DNA of 64,000 bases from Herbaspirillum sp. Sphag64 (GTDB lineage: Bacteria > Pseudomonadota > Gammaproteobacteria > Burkholderiales > Burkholderiaceae_D): the NCBI RefSeq assembly GCF_014192645.1, contig NZ_JACHYE010000003.1:272881-336880 (forward strand), in the 5' to 3' direction. Made by a program: the position numbers and the translations under genes. Shown here one piece after another: positions 8,636 through 17,480 of the stretch. Each line of letters opens with the position of its first letter. Position 1 is the first letter of the stretch. The notes under the pieces were generated by a model. That model searched no databases and was not told where the DNA came from. It was given only the letters and a program-made list of their open reading frames with translations.

Positions 8636-10798
8636 TTAGAACCGGTGATTGACACTCAGCATGACTTCGCGACCGGGGCCGTACAACCATTGGGTATCGT
8701 TGTAATAAGCAGTCGTGAAGTAATGCTTGTCGAATACATTGTTGGCGCGCAAGGTGACCGTGGTGTCAGGTCGGGCCTGCCATTTGAGCGCCAGATCGAT
8801 GGTGGTGTAGGCCGGTAACATGAGCGTGTTGGCATTGTCGGCAAAGCGTCGGCCGACGTATTGCAAGCCACTGCTGGCAGTCCAGGTGGGCATGAAGTCC
8901 CAGCTCAACCAGGCATTGGCAAGTCGTTCCGGGACGTTGGTAGGCACATTGCCGTCACGCGAGACGGCCACGCCGTTGACCGATTCCGAGAAGTTGTCGT
9001 AACGGGCACGCAGCAGAGCCGCATTCAGGTCGAGCTTCCATGTTTCAGCAAAGGCCAGCGACAGGGTTGCCTCGATACCGTGTGACGACTGCTCACCGAT
9101 CTGGATGTTTTGTGTCGGATTGCTGGCGTCACGCGTGAGCAGATTGTTCTTGCGAATCTGATAGGCGGCCAGTGTCCATTCACCACGCTTGGCCCAGAAG
9201 CTTTGCTTGATACCGACTTCCAGCTGACGCCCGATCGAGAGGTCGAATTTGCTGTTGGACTGGGTCAAAAACAACATGCTGCTCACAGGTGCAGCAGCCT
9301 TGGCATATTGGCCGTAGACGCTCAGTTCCGGCGTGACCGCAAATACTGTGCCCAAGCGCCAACCCACGCTAGCGAACTGCTGCTCGAAATTGTTGGTTGG
9401 TGTGATCAGGTCGCTACGGGAGACATCGGAATGGTCAAAGCGCAGTCCGGCCATCACCGAGAGCTGGTCTGTCAGGTCGAGTTTGTCTTCCGAGAACAGC
9501 GCATATTGGGTCGCCGTGTTGCGAAAGCGCGGCAGGAACGCAACTGCGCTGCTGTAGGTGCCGGGATCGAAGTTGGTTGGATCAACCGAAGTGAAGGAGC
9601 CTGTATAGGTGTTGTTGGTGTGCAAAAAGGTCGTGCGATTGACGTCAAAGCCGAGCGAAACCTGATTTTTCAGACCCAGCAGGTGGCCATCAAAAGTGAC
9701 GTTGGTGGTATTGCCGGTCTGTGACTGATCATGCCGAATCTCGGTTGCGCCAGAGCGGTCGATCAAGCCAGTACTGGCGTTGTAGGTGTAATCCTCCGCA
9801 TTGCGCCAGTAGCGAATACTGTTGATCTGGTACAACTGCGTATGGACCTTGGTCTCAGCGTTGGGAGTCCACTGGGCTTCGAGTTGGGTCCAGCGATCGC
9901 GGAAGTCGATGTCGCTGTTATTGACATCGTAATTTTCGTTACGCAGGGATGACAGTTGCTGTCCGTTGACCAGCGGCGTACCAAAATAATGCATTGGCCG
10001 CTGATGTCCCTGTGCATAGCTCAATTGCAGAAACAATTCAGGCGAGACATCAAGGCGCAAGGCAGCTGATACCGAAAGATTATTTGAATAGCCGCGATCA
10101 ACCCAGCCATCGGAGCGATCGCCACTGATGTCGACGCGGTAGGACCACTTGTCGTCAATCGCACCGCCGCTACCAAAGTTCATCTTTTGCGTATTGTTGG
10201 TACCGACCGTGAAGCCGACCTCGCTCTCAATCGGTCCCCGGCTTGGTTTTTTGGGGACCACGTTGACCACCCCACCGATAGCACCGTCACCATAAATCAC
10301 GGATGCCGGGCCACGCAGCACATCGATGTGATCGATGCTAGCGGTATCAAACGGAAAACTGATACCGACGCCGCCATATTGGCGTACGCCGTCATAGAGC
10401 CACATGACCGAGGTGGTATCGGTAAAGCCGCGCACCGACAACGAGCTGCCGCTGTTACCGGGATGTCCCATGTTGCTGTAACCGGTCGAGCGCGTAATGG
10501 CGTCGACGATCTTGCTGTCGCCATATTCATCGAGCTGTTCGCGGGTGATTACGCTCACGCTGGCAGGCGTTTCCAATGGCGTCAGATCAAGATTGGAGCC
10601 GACTGTGACCGGCTTGTCGAGTTGGCCGGCAGTATTTGCCGAGACGGAAATCGCTGGCAAGGCAGCTTCCTGGGAGTCGGCCGCCCAGACTGAGAGCGTT
10701 GGCAATAATGCGCATGGTGCGCAGGCCAGCAGACGTAGCCAGTGGTGAGAAAAGGGGGCGTACGGAGAGCGAGTTGATGTTGTTTTTTTCATGGTCAT
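8636..10798 (-). CDS. TonB-dependent siderophore/metal receptor
   Basis: A 720-residue outer-membrane receptor importing a metal chelate using energy from TonB. The signal peptide ends near residue 40 (LSVWA|AD). The plug domain covers about 60-190 with the usual TPASVSVITREQLDEYGDSKI stretch, an SLSVRGF strand and the IDHIDVLRGPASVIYGDGAI motif. A 22-strand barrel follows and ends with the canonical aromatic residue (VNHRF). The closest general type is the FhuA/FecA siderophore receptor subfamily; the ligand cannot be deduced. It sits between a DUF2946 gene upstream and a PepSY gene downstream in one minus-strand operon. The start may be M1 or M3 (ATGACCATG). Confidence 0.9.
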   Translation of the reverse strand: MTMKKTTSTRSPYAPFSHHWLRLLACAPCALLPTLSVWAADSQEAALPAISVSANTAGQLDKPVTVGSNLDLTPLETPASVSVITREQLDEYGDSKIVDAITRSTGYSNMGHPGNSGSSLSVRGFTDTTSVMWLYDGVRQYGGVGISFPFDTASIDHIDVLRGPASVIYGDGAIGGVVNVVPKKPSRGPIESEVGFTVGTNNTQKMNFGSGGAIDDKWSYRVDISGDRSDGWVDRGYSNNLSVSAALRLDVSPELFLQLSYAQGHQRPMHYFGTPLVNGQQLSSLRNENYDVNNSDIDFRDRWTQLEAQWTPNAETKVHTQLYQINSIRYWRNAEDYTYNASTGLIDRSGATEIRHDQSQTGNTTNVTFDGHLLGLKNQVSLGFDVNRTTFLHTNNTYTGSFTSVDPTNFDPGTYSSAVAFLPRFRNTATQYALFSEDKLDLTDQLSVMAGLRFDHSDVSRSDLITPTNNFEQQFASVGWRLGTVFAVTPELSVYGQYAKAAAPVSSMLFLTQSNSKFDLSIGRQLEVGIKQSFWAKRGEWTLAAYQIRKNNLLTRDASNPTQNIQIGEQSSHGIEATLSLAFAETWKLDLNAALLRARYDNFSESVNGVAVSRDGNVPTNVPERLANAWLSWDFMPTWTASSGLQYVGRRFADNANTLMLPAYTTIDLALKWQARPDTTVTLRANNVFDKHYFTTAYYNDTQWLYGPGREVMLSVNHRF

Positions 10799-10890
10799 GA
10801 TGAGTTCGATGCGTTCGATAAGCGCAGCCGAGCGACACTACGCCTGATCGCACGAGTGTGATCGAGACAGGCGCAGGTCGCGCAGATGCC

Positions 10891-10915
10891 GGCACTAGCC
10901 CTGAGAGCTAGTGCC
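10891..10915. repeat. Perfect 9-bp inverted repeat between DUF2946 and receptor genes
   Basis: GGCACTAGC (10891-10899) and GCTAGTGCC (10907-10915) form a perfect stem with a 7-base loop, in the 150-bp leader of the receptor gene. Neither side has a T run, so it is not a classical terminator. It could act as an attenuator, an RNA-stability element or a protein-binding site. Confidence 0.5.
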
Positions 10916-10948
10916 GCAGCAGGGCGGCGGGAGTGTTGATGTAGCGGG

Positions 10949-11329
10949 TTAAGCTTCGAATGCAGGCGGGCCGCGCGGCCGATTCGTCAACCATGCAGAG
11001 CGCAACACAAAACCCTGCGCCTTGGTGACTGGGAGGGAAAAACGGTAGACCAAATGACCAAGAACCAGATCGATACGATCTGGTGAGGAAGTGGCGATGG
11101 TGTGCTTGCAGCAGAGGGGGCAGTGCCGATGATGATCCTGATGGTTCTGCTTGCTGGTCGGATCAAGCAGTTGTGCCGTGGTGCCGGTGACGGAGCAGAC
11201 ATCGTCACCGGGTACATCGTGGACGACAGTCGCGCTTTCTGCCTGCATGGGTACAGCCCACAACATCGTCAATAGGGAGACGATGCAGAGCCAGCACAAC
11301 AGTCGGACCAGGTACGCAGTATTTTTCAT
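10949..11329 (-). CDS. DUF2946 family protein with His/Cys-rich segment
   Basis: 126 residues. An N-terminal hydrophobic segment (about 6-30, ending PMQA) can serve as signal peptide. The mature part has a dense metal-ligand cluster at 63-76 (HQDHHRHCPLCCKH) containing the CPLC motif typical of DUF2946. The C-terminus ends RPRGPPAFEA, also usual for this family. Such proteins are often encoded next to TonB-dependent receptors, sometimes copper-linked, and this one directly precedes one on the same strand. The start at 11329 (MKNTAYLVRLL) is preferred over an upstream in-frame ATG because it gives a clean signal peptide. A metal-binding role is inference. Confidence 0.75.
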   Translation of the reverse strand: MKNTAYLVRLLCWLCIVSLLTMLWAVPMQAESATVVHDVPGDDVCSVTGTTAQLLDPTSKQNHQDHHRHCPLCCKHTIATSSPDRIDLVLGHLVYRFSLPVTKAQGFVLRSAWLTNRPRGPPAFEA

Positions 11330-11831
11330 CGGCGCCGATTCTACATGGCGGGATGACAATGTGACTGCCAATGAAGGGGGGCTGCGACAATTGGTCGCAT
11401 GTAGAAGGCGCGTCAGCGCCGGTCAGTAGGCGGTAGCAGCGATAGTTGCAAGCGCCAGGCGCTGGAAAATAAGTGATCTCTCGATGCGATGTCGACAATA
11501 TTTATCTGCCGCATGCATTTCCGAGTACCTTCATGGTTCATTCAAGTAGCCAAATTTGACGGATCAGCAGGCAATCGCCGCAGCATTACAAGGCGACTTC
11601 TCGATGGTATTTTTTACAGTGCATATCCATAAAAAATCGCTTCTCGACACGAAGCGCGTTCCCGGATGGTGAATGGATTCAAACTCAATTTTGATGCCAA
11701 TTTGGCCCTCCTCTGCAGCGTTTTACAACAAATGGTATTCTCAGCGCCCTGTAAGGGATTCTTAATTGTATGTCCCTTAGGTTTTGCAATTGCTGCTATG
11801 ACAAGCAGCTCACTGAATAGCATTTGTAGGT
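11330..11831. other. Non-coding region with three hairpins
   Basis: No credible gene is seen in this spacer. It contains three perfect inverted repeats: CGCTTC/GAAGCG (11638-11656), TAAGGGA/TCCCTTA (11752-11779) and GCTGCT/AGCAGC (11792-11809). They end 23 bases before the small ORF at 11832. The arrangement could be a structured 5' leader or a small RNA. The promoter of the minus-strand DUF2946 operon must also be here, but I could not find a clear Fur box. Confidence 0.35.
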
Positions 11832-12017
11832 ATGTATCAGCACAACCCCGACGATCAGTCTTATCACACCAAGGCCGCTTTTGAAAATGGAAGGCTGGTT
11901 TGTATCCCTTGCTTGCGCAAGCACAGTCTGCCCCTGACGTTTACTGGCCCGCTACATTACGCAACTTGTACCATGTGCCACACAAAAGGGTCTGTGGCAC
12001 AACAGCAGCGTAAATGA
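11832..12017 (+). CDS. Possible small CxxC zinc-ribbon-like protein
   Basis: A 61-codon frame with two CxxC pairs (VCIPCL at about 24-27 and TCTMCH at about 46-49) spaced about 18 residues apart, as in small zinc ribbons. Between them lies a hydrophobic strand-like stretch (LPLTFTGPLHY). The ribosome binding site is weak (TAGG just before the ATG). A short 6-bp hairpin overlaps its stop codon. It is convergent with the DeoR-type gene downstream. It is kept because the cysteine pattern is unlikely by chance, but it could be a spurious frame. Confidence 0.45.
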   Translation: MYQHNPDDQSYHTKAAFENGRLVCIPCLRKHSLPLTFTGPLHYATCTMCHTKGSVAQQQRK

Positions 12018-12047
12018 TCGTCATTTGCGCGTGAGCTCTAGTCCCAT

Positions 12048-12803
12048 TCATGCCAGCGTAATGTCGATGCCTTCGCTGGCATAGGGTGCCACCAGTTCCG
12101 GCGCGCAGCTGTGGTGCACCACAATCCGGCTGACTTCCCGTAATGGCACGATTTCAAATGGCGAAGTTTTGTCTAGCTTGTCGGGCGAGGCCAGCACCAC
12201 GGTTTCTGCTGCGGCCCTGCTGAATGCACGTTTAACACCAGCTTCGTCAAAGTCCAGTGCCGTCACGCCAGCGCGGGGATGGAGACTGCACACACCCATG
12301 AAATACTGATCCGCGCGAATGCCGGCAATCTGCTCGAGCGTGCTGCTGCCCATGGCGACCACGGAGTGGCGAAACAGCTTGCCGCCAATGATGATGACTT
12401 CAATCTGCGGATGTCCGACCAGTTCCACCGCAATCGACGGTGAGTGAGTCACTACCGTTGCCTGCAAGTCGTGCGGCAATTGACGCACCATCTGCAGGCA
12501 GGTCGTGCCGCCATCGATACAAACCACCTGACCAGGCTGCACCAGCGCCGCTGCGGCGCGGCCGATTTCTTCCTTGGCACCTGGCTCAATGCCGTGGCGA
12601 TCAGCAAACATCACCAGTGGTGGCGTCAGCGGCAATGCGCCGCCATGGACGCGCCGTAATAATCCTTCTTTTGCCAGTTCCCGCAAATCGCGCCGGATCG
12701 TGTCTTCCGACACGCCCAGACTCTCGCTAATGCTCTTGGCGACGATACGTCCTTCGCGGCTGAGTAGATCGAGTAAGTGTTTCTTGCGTTGACTGGTGAA
12801 CAT
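12048..12803 (-). CDS. DeoR/GlpR-family transcriptional repressor
   Basis: 251 residues, the normal length for this family. An N-terminal winged helix-turn-helix (about 3-58) contains the signature RIVAKSISESLGVSEDTIRR and a GGALPL turn. The C-terminal sugar-phosphate sensor domain (about 75-230) has the phosphate-binding DGGTTCLQM loop and VIIIGGKLF. Such proteins repress carbohydrate genes until a sugar phosphate binds. It is divergent from nudK across a 190-bp region with a repeated 13-base motif that may be its operator. nudK and the gene itself are the obvious candidate targets. Confidence 0.85.
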   Translation of the reverse strand: MFTSQRKKHLLDLLSREGRIVAKSISESLGVSEDTIRRDLRELAKEGLLRRVHGGALPLTPPLVMFADRHGIEPGAKEEIGRAAAALVQPGQVVCIDGGTTCLQMVRQLPHDLQATVVTHSPSIAVELVGHPQIEVIIIGGKLFRHSVVAMGSSTLEQIAGIRADQYFMGVCSLHPRAGVTALDFDEAGVKRAFSRAAAETVVLASPDKLDKTSPFEIVPLREVSRIVVHHSCAPELVAPYASEGIDITLA

Positions 12804-12842
12804 GGTACGGCCTGGCTTTCCTGGTTCAGTACGGAGTTACGT

Positions 12843-12940
12843 GCACGATTTTGCCTGATTATAACAATGTATTTACACGTATTTTCTTGAAATTCGACAA
12901 AAAAGCGTGATATTGTTGCTGTGTTTTGCACGAATTTGCC
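12843..12940. promoter_or_regulatory. Direct-repeat operator pair in the DeoR/nudK divergent region
   Basis: GCACGATTTTGCC (12843-12855) recurs as GCACGAATTTGCC (12928-12940) with one mismatch. The copies are 85 bp apart start to start, close to eight helical turns. Placement in a divergent promoter region beside a DeoR-type gene suggests a pair of operators able to loop DNA. Confidence 0.45.
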
Positions 12941-12993
12941 CATATCGGCAATTTGTGTTGGTTAAACGTGCATCATCACACAGGAGTAGGAAT

Positions 12994-13590
12994 ATGAACA
13001 ATGACCGCGTACGCATTCGTCATGTGGAGGTACTGTCGGACGACTGGTATCTGCTGAAAAAAACCACTTTTGATTACCGGCGCGCCGATGGCAGCTGGCA
13101 AACCATGAGTCGTGAGACCTATGACCGGGGCAATGGCGCGACGATCCTGCTCTACAACCTGACGCGGCGCAGCGTGATACTGGTGCGTCAGTTCCGTTTT
13201 CCAACCTATGGTGAGGAGCATGATGGCTTTCTGGTGGAAACACCGGCCGGTTTACTCGACAACGCCAGTCCGGAGCGACGGATTCGGGCCGAGGTGGAAG
13301 AGGAGACTGGTTACCGGGTTGGCGCGGTGCGCAAGGTGTTTGAGGTCTACATGAGTCCTGGTTCAGTGACCGAGAAGCTGCATTTTTTTGTTGGTGAATA
13401 TCAGGTCGATGAACGCGCCAGCGATGGAGGCGGCAATTGGGAAGAGGGCGAAGACATAGAAGTCATGGAAATACCCATCCAGCAAGCGCTGCTGATGGTG
13501 GCGGAAGGAGAGATTGCCGATGGTAAGACCATCATGTTGCTGCAGTATGCGCAGTTGCATCTGTTTGGCAAGGCAGCCGGGAATAATTGA
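12994..13590 (+). CDS. nudK: NudK-type Nudix hydrolase (GDP-mannose/sugar nucleotide pyrophosphatase)
   Basis: A 198-residue cytoplasmic Nudix hydrolase close to E. coli NudK, which splits GDP-mannose and related nucleotide sugars. The Nudix box (GLLDNASPERRIRAEVEEETGY) keeps the catalytic EVEEETG helix. The first glutamate of the box is replaced by serine, and the following stretch still matches NudK (GLLDN-x-x-PE). The ATG at 12994 has AGGAG seven bases upstream. A longer in-frame reading to 12907 lacks support. Divergent from a DeoR-type regulator, which may control it. Confidence 0.85.
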   Translation: MNNDRVRIRHVEVLSDDWYLLKKTTFDYRRADGSWQTMSRETYDRGNGATILLYNLTRRSVILVRQFRFPTYGEEHDGFLVETPAGLLDNASPERRIRAEVEEETGYRVGAVRKVFEVYMSPGSVTEKLHFFVGEYQVDERASDGGGNWEEGEDIEVMEIPIQQALLMVAEGEIADGKTIMLLQYAQLHLFGKAAGNN

Positions 13591-13607
13591 CTGTGCTCAG
13601 TGATAGA

Positions 13608-13732
13608 AAATCTAACAAAATACATGGTGCGGAAAAGCTTGATGAAACTTGCTCTTTCCTGCTCTCATAGGAGCTTATACAATCAGCCAGCACCAAGTGT
13701 TGGTGATAGCCTCTTACTATTTTGTTAGATTT
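13608..13732. repeat. 15-bp perfect inverted repeat flanking a 95-bp structured interval
   Basis: AAATCTAACAAAATA (13608-13622) is exactly complementary to TATTTTGTTAGATTT (13718-13732). Inside are GGTGC/GCACC (13626-13630 and 13690-13694) and a CACCAA-GTG-TTGGTG hairpin (13691-13705). It lies between the nudK stop and the LysR start. It could be a paired operator, a small structured RNA or a miniature mobile element. No clear target-site duplication is seen. Confidence 0.7.
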
Positions 13733-13751
13733 ATTTGGATATATCCTGCGC

Positions 13752-14672
13752 ATGCACCGTCTTCCTCCATTGAACTCCCTGCGCAGCTTCGAGGCTGCGG
13801 GACGCCTCAAAAGCCTGACCAAGGCGGCCGATGAACTGTCTGTGACACACAGTGCCGTGGCTCAGCAAATCCATCAGTTGGAGAGTTACCTGGGCCAGAA
13901 CCTGTTTGACCGTCAGGGGCGGGCATTGGTCCTGACGCCGCGTGCGCGTCACTTCCTGGTCGATGTATCGGGCTGTTTGTCCCGACTGGCAGCAGCGACA
14001 GAGCAGATGCGCGCCAATCCGGCACGACGTAAGCTGCGGGTCAGTGCCTCGATCTCGTTTGCGCATGGCTGGCTCTTACCGCAGCTCGCAGCGTTCCATG
14101 CACGGCATCCAGACATTGATGTGGAACTGGTCACCTCGCCCGACTTTGCGGTTGATCAGCTCGATGAGACTTGCGATGCGCTGATCCGTCGTCATCAGCC
14201 CAATTTGCGCCGCATCGGCTTTGTATCAAAGTTGCTGGTACCGAACCGCGCCATACCAGTCTGCTCTCCCGGCTTTCTTGCCTCGCACGCATTACACCAG
14301 CCGGGCGACCTTCGGCCAGCTCGGCTATTACATTTTGCGGGGCTGCCGGAAATGTGGCAATGCTGGTTCCATGCAGCCGGTGTCACCACGAGCGAGACCC
14401 TGGCCGGTCCAGTGTATGACCACTTTCTGCTCCTGATGCAGGCCGCCGAGAGTGGCATCGGGATCGGTCTGGCCCCCCAGTTTCTGGTTGCGCAGGCTGT
14501 GGCGGAAGGGAAACTGCTACCGTTATTTCCAGAAGTGATGCTGCAGGGACCACCGTTTTACTGCCTGTATCGTGATACGCCAGATGATGCCGATCTGGAG
14601 TTGTTCCTGAACTGGCTGCTGGAAGCCGGACAAAGCGCACAAGATATCTGCATGGACCAGACCATGGCTTAG
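13752..14672 (+). CDS. LysR-family regulator, GcvA-like
   Basis: 306 residues. The N-terminal winged helix-turn-helix (MHRLPPLNSLRSFEAAGRLK then LTKAADELSVTHSAVAQQI) is the GcvA/AmpR type, and a periplasmic-binding-like effector domain covers about 90-295. The start at 13752 is chosen because PPLNSLRSFEAA begins within a few residues of Met in this subgroup; a frame opening at 13722 is longer but unsupported. It is immediately upstream of, and on the same strand as, the RND efflux operon. It may regulate that operon, although GcvA-like proteins more often control a divergent gene. The inverted repeat at 13608-13732 precedes it. Confidence 0.85.
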   Translation: MHRLPPLNSLRSFEAAGRLKSLTKAADELSVTHSAVAQQIHQLESYLGQNLFDRQGRALVLTPRARHFLVDVSGCLSRLAAATEQMRANPARRKLRVSASISFAHGWLLPQLAAFHARHPDIDVELVTSPDFAVDQLDETCDALIRRHQPNLRRIGFVSKLLVPNRAIPVCSPGFLASHALHQPGDLRPARLLHFAGLPEMWQCWFHAAGVTTSETLAGPVYDHFLLLMQAAESGIGIGLAPQFLVAQAVAEGKLLPLFPEVMLQGPPFYCLYRDTPDDADLELFLNWLLEAGQSAQDICMDQTMA

Positions 14673-14764
14673 GTCAGAAATGGATAGGAATGGATAGAAT
14701 GGGCGCTCTGGCAAAAATAATGCCGTCACGGTTGAAACCATTTAACCAGTCAATACGGAATTTC

Positions 14765-16276
14765 ATGACGTTATCGAACCTGTTGCAACGTTCACCTGTT
14801 TACCTCAGAACGACTGGTGCTGCGGCGATGCTGCTGGCACTCGGGGCCTGTGCGGTGCAGCCGAGCTATGCGCCACAAGTACTCAAGACACCTGCTGACT
14901 GGGACAACCGTCTGCCATCGGCGCAGGCAAGTGTCGATAGCGATGAGCATAGCAATAGCGCGACAACAGATAACGGGCAGTGGTGGATCCGACTGGGCGA
15001 TCCGGCCATCGTCAGCCTGATCCAGTCAGCCTTTGCTGACAATCCGACGCTGGCACAAGCTGTCGCCCGGATCGATCAGGCCCGTGCGGCGGCCGGGCAG
15101 GCCGATGCGCAGCGTCTGCCCAGCGTCACCGGCAGTGCCAGCCTGAGCCGCGCCAAGACCGAGAACACGCTCGGTGTCGGCAGCTCCACGACCTTGCTGG
15201 AAACTTCTCGTACCATCGGTTCGAATTTCAGTTGGGAGATTGACCTCTGGGGACGTCTGCACGAGTCTGCCAATGCTGCTCAGCGCCGTCTTGACGCGCG
15301 TACTGCAGATGCGCAGGCAGCTCGTCTTTCGCTAGCGGCGCAGGTAGCCAGTACTACGCTGGCATGGCGCGCCTGCGCATTTTCCCTGCAGGTGCGTGAT
15401 GCCGATATCGCCTCGCGGGAAACCGAACTGGCGCTGACCCGGCAACGTCGCGCCGTGGGTTATATCGCACCATCGGCCGAGTTCAGTGCCCAGGCCAACC
15501 TGGCCAATGCCCGTACAGCACGCATCAGCCAGCAGGAGCAATGCACACGGGACGTCGATGCGCTGGTGGCATTGAGCGGGCAGTCTGGCGCGGCGGTCAG
15601 GGCCTTGTTGTCGTCTGGTGTTGGTCGTCAACCACAAGCCGACGCAACGACGCTGCTGACCGATGTCAGCCAGATCATGCCGAGCCCGCCTGCCGTGCAG
15701 GCTGAGTTGCCAGCCACTGTCTTGCGCGAGCATCCCAGTCTGGTCTCGGCGGAGCGACAGGTTGCTGCTGCCTGGTCTGATATCGCCGTTGCCAAGGCAC
15801 AGCGTCTGCCCGATGTCAGCCTGAGCGCGGCTCTGTCCGGTCAATGGTTACGGGCGTTTGGGACGAACGTGGCGTTCAATGCCTGGTCGCTGGGACCATC
15901 AGTGAGCGTGCCGCTGTTTGACGGCGGCGCCGGTGCCGCCAATGTGGATGCGGCCACCGGTCGTTATCGCGAAGCCCTTGCCACTTTGCAGGCCAATCTG
16001 CGCACCGTGGTGCAAAACGTTGAAGATGCTTTGGCCGGGCAGCTTTCTGCTGATCAGCGCGTGATTGCATCGCAGGATGCGGTCGAATCAGCGCAGCGTA
16101 GTTACGCAGCTACGTTGGCGCAATGGCACGCCGGGGCCATCAGTATGTTTGAACTGGAAGATGCTCGCCGCGCACGCCAGACCGCCGAAGAAAACTTTAT
16201 CGCTGCCAAGCGTGATCAGGGGCAAGCCTGGGTCAGTTTGATGCTGGCAACGGGGCAGATCGATCATGTCTATTGA
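14765..16276 (+). CDS. OprM/NodT-type outer-membrane efflux lipoprotein
   Basis: The outer-membrane channel of a tripartite RND pump, 503 residues. The signal peptide ends in a lipobox, LALGAC, so the protein is lipid-anchored. Two repeated alpha-helical hairpin domains are visible (about 90-280 and 310-490), each with the alanine/glutamine-rich helices of the OEP family (for example IDQARAAAGQADAQRLPSVT). The start at 14765 (MTLSNLLQ) gives a normal signal peptide. The 25 residues added by a start at 14690 would not. First gene of a three-gene operon with adaptor and permease. Confidence 0.88.
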   Translation: MTLSNLLQRSPVYLRTTGAAAMLLALGACAVQPSYAPQVLKTPADWDNRLPSAQASVDSDEHSNSATTDNGQWWIRLGDPAIVSLIQSAFADNPTLAQAVARIDQARAAAGQADAQRLPSVTGSASLSRAKTENTLGVGSSTTLLETSRTIGSNFSWEIDLWGRLHESANAAQRRLDARTADAQAARLSLAAQVASTTLAWRACAFSLQVRDADIASRETELALTRQRRAVGYIAPSAEFSAQANLANARTARISQQEQCTRDVDALVALSGQSGAAVRALLSSGVGRQPQADATTLLTDVSQIMPSPPAVQAELPATVLREHPSLVSAERQVAAAWSDIAVAKAQRLPDVSLSAALSGQWLRAFGTNVAFNAWSLGPSVSVPLFDGGAGAANVDAATGRYREALATLQANLRTVVQNVEDALAGQLSADQRVIASQDAVESAQRSYAATLAQWHAGAISMFELEDARRARQTAEENFIAAKRDQGQAWVSLMLATGQIDHVY

Positions 16277-16361
16277 TCGCATCGCGAATTCCAGCAAGAG
16301 CAATCAAAAGCCAACAAAATCAACAACGCACGCAAAAATTCATCGCCAAGGAAACCGCACA

Positions 16362-17480
16362 ATGAACCTGTCTGAACAAGTGAAGCAGCATGCCAAGGCC
16401 AGCGTCCTGATGCTGGTATGTCTGCTTGCAGCCTGCTCCGGCAAGGACCAGAAAGCCGTTACTATTGCCCCGGCACTGACAGTCACCGTGACGCACCCGA
16501 TACAAGCCAGCTGGACCGAACAGATCAACGCCTCGGGTGCCATTGCGCCCTGGCAGGAAGCTGTGATTGGTAGTCAGATCGGGGGCTATCAGCTCACGCA
16601 GGTACGCGTGAATGTGGGTGATCATGTTCACAAGGGGCAGGTGTTGGCACGCATGAACAGCGATCTGCTCAAGGCTGAGGAAGTGCAATTGCACGCCTCC
16701 TACGAGCAGGCCCAGGCCAATGCCAAACGGGCGCTGTCGTTGCAAGCCAGCGGTAGCATCAGCGAACAGGATATTCTGCAAGCGACCACGCTGGTCAAGA
16801 CCGCACGGGGCCAACTGGACTACAAGCAGCTGCAGTTGCGTTATACCGAAGTGATCGCGCCCGATGATGGCATCATCAGTTCACGCACGGCCACAGTTGG
16901 TGCAGTGGTCAGCAGTGGTCAGGAATTATTCCGCATGATTCTCAAAGGCCGGTTGGAGTGGCGTGGCGAGCTCACTGCCGAGCAGTTGGTCCAGATTGCG
17001 CCACATCAACAGATCAGTCTAGCGCTGCCAGGTGGCGCCAGTGCCACAGCGCAGGTCCGGCAACTGGCACCGACACTGGATAGCAATTCACGACTGGGTA
17101 CGGTGTATGCCGACATCACCAACGGCGAACAGGCACGTGCCGGCATGTATGCCAATGGCGCGATTATGCTCAAGGCAAGCCCGGCATTGGTGATTCCGGC
17201 GCAAAGCATCGTCATTCGTGATGGCCGCTCCTATGTACTGACCTTGCATGAGGACGGCAGCAATAAACTGACGCAGGTCGCGGTAACAACCGGACGGCGG
17301 CAGGGTAGTCAGATCGAGATCGTGAAAGGACTCAGCAGCAAGGATCAGGTGGTGGTCAGCGGGGCCGGTTTCCTCAATGATGGCGATGTCGTGCGCGTGG
17401 TGACTGAACCTGTTGCGGTACCTGCAGCACCTGTAGTGCCAGTCAAACAGGCGACGCCTTCCTTGCGGGAGCCCGCATGA
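16362..17480 (+). CDS. RND efflux periplasmic adaptor lipoprotein
   Basis: 372-residue membrane fusion protein of an RND pump. A lipobox (LLAAC) marks lipid anchoring after a short signal peptide. The lipoyl halves (IGGYQLTQVRVNVGDHVHKGQVLARM and VIAPDDGIISSRTATVGAVV) flank a short hairpin. The beta-barrel and membrane-proximal domains follow. The start at 16362 has AAGGA upstream; a longer frame from 16266 would overlap the channel gene. The stop overlaps the permease start as ATGA, which indicates coupled translation. Confidence 0.88.
   Translation: MNLSEQVKQHAKASVLMLVCLLAACSGKDQKAVTIAPALTVTVTHPIQASWTEQINASGAIAPWQEAVIGSQIGGYQLTQVRVNVGDHVHKGQVLARMNSDLLKAEEVQLHASYEQAQANAKRALSLQASGSISEQDILQATTLVKTARGQLDYKQLQLRYTEVIAPDDGIISSRTATVGAVVSSGQELFRMILKGRLEWRGELTAEQLVQIAPHQQISLALPGGASATAQVRQLAPTLDSNSRLGTVYADITNGEQARAGMYANGAIMLKASPALVIPAQSIVIRDGRSYVLTLHEDGSNKLTQVAVTTGRRQGSQIEIVKGLSSKDQVVVSGAGFLNDGDVVRVVTEPVAVPAAPVVPVKQATPSLREPA

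Noticed and set aside
9110..9724. 204-codon plus-strand frame inside the TonB receptor gene
   Set aside because: Antisense shadow of a well-supported receptor; no ribosome site and no recognisable protein.
11330..11831. Fur box or cobalamin riboswitch for the TonB operon
   Set aside because: I looked for a GATAATGATAATC-like sequence and for B12-box conservation and found neither.
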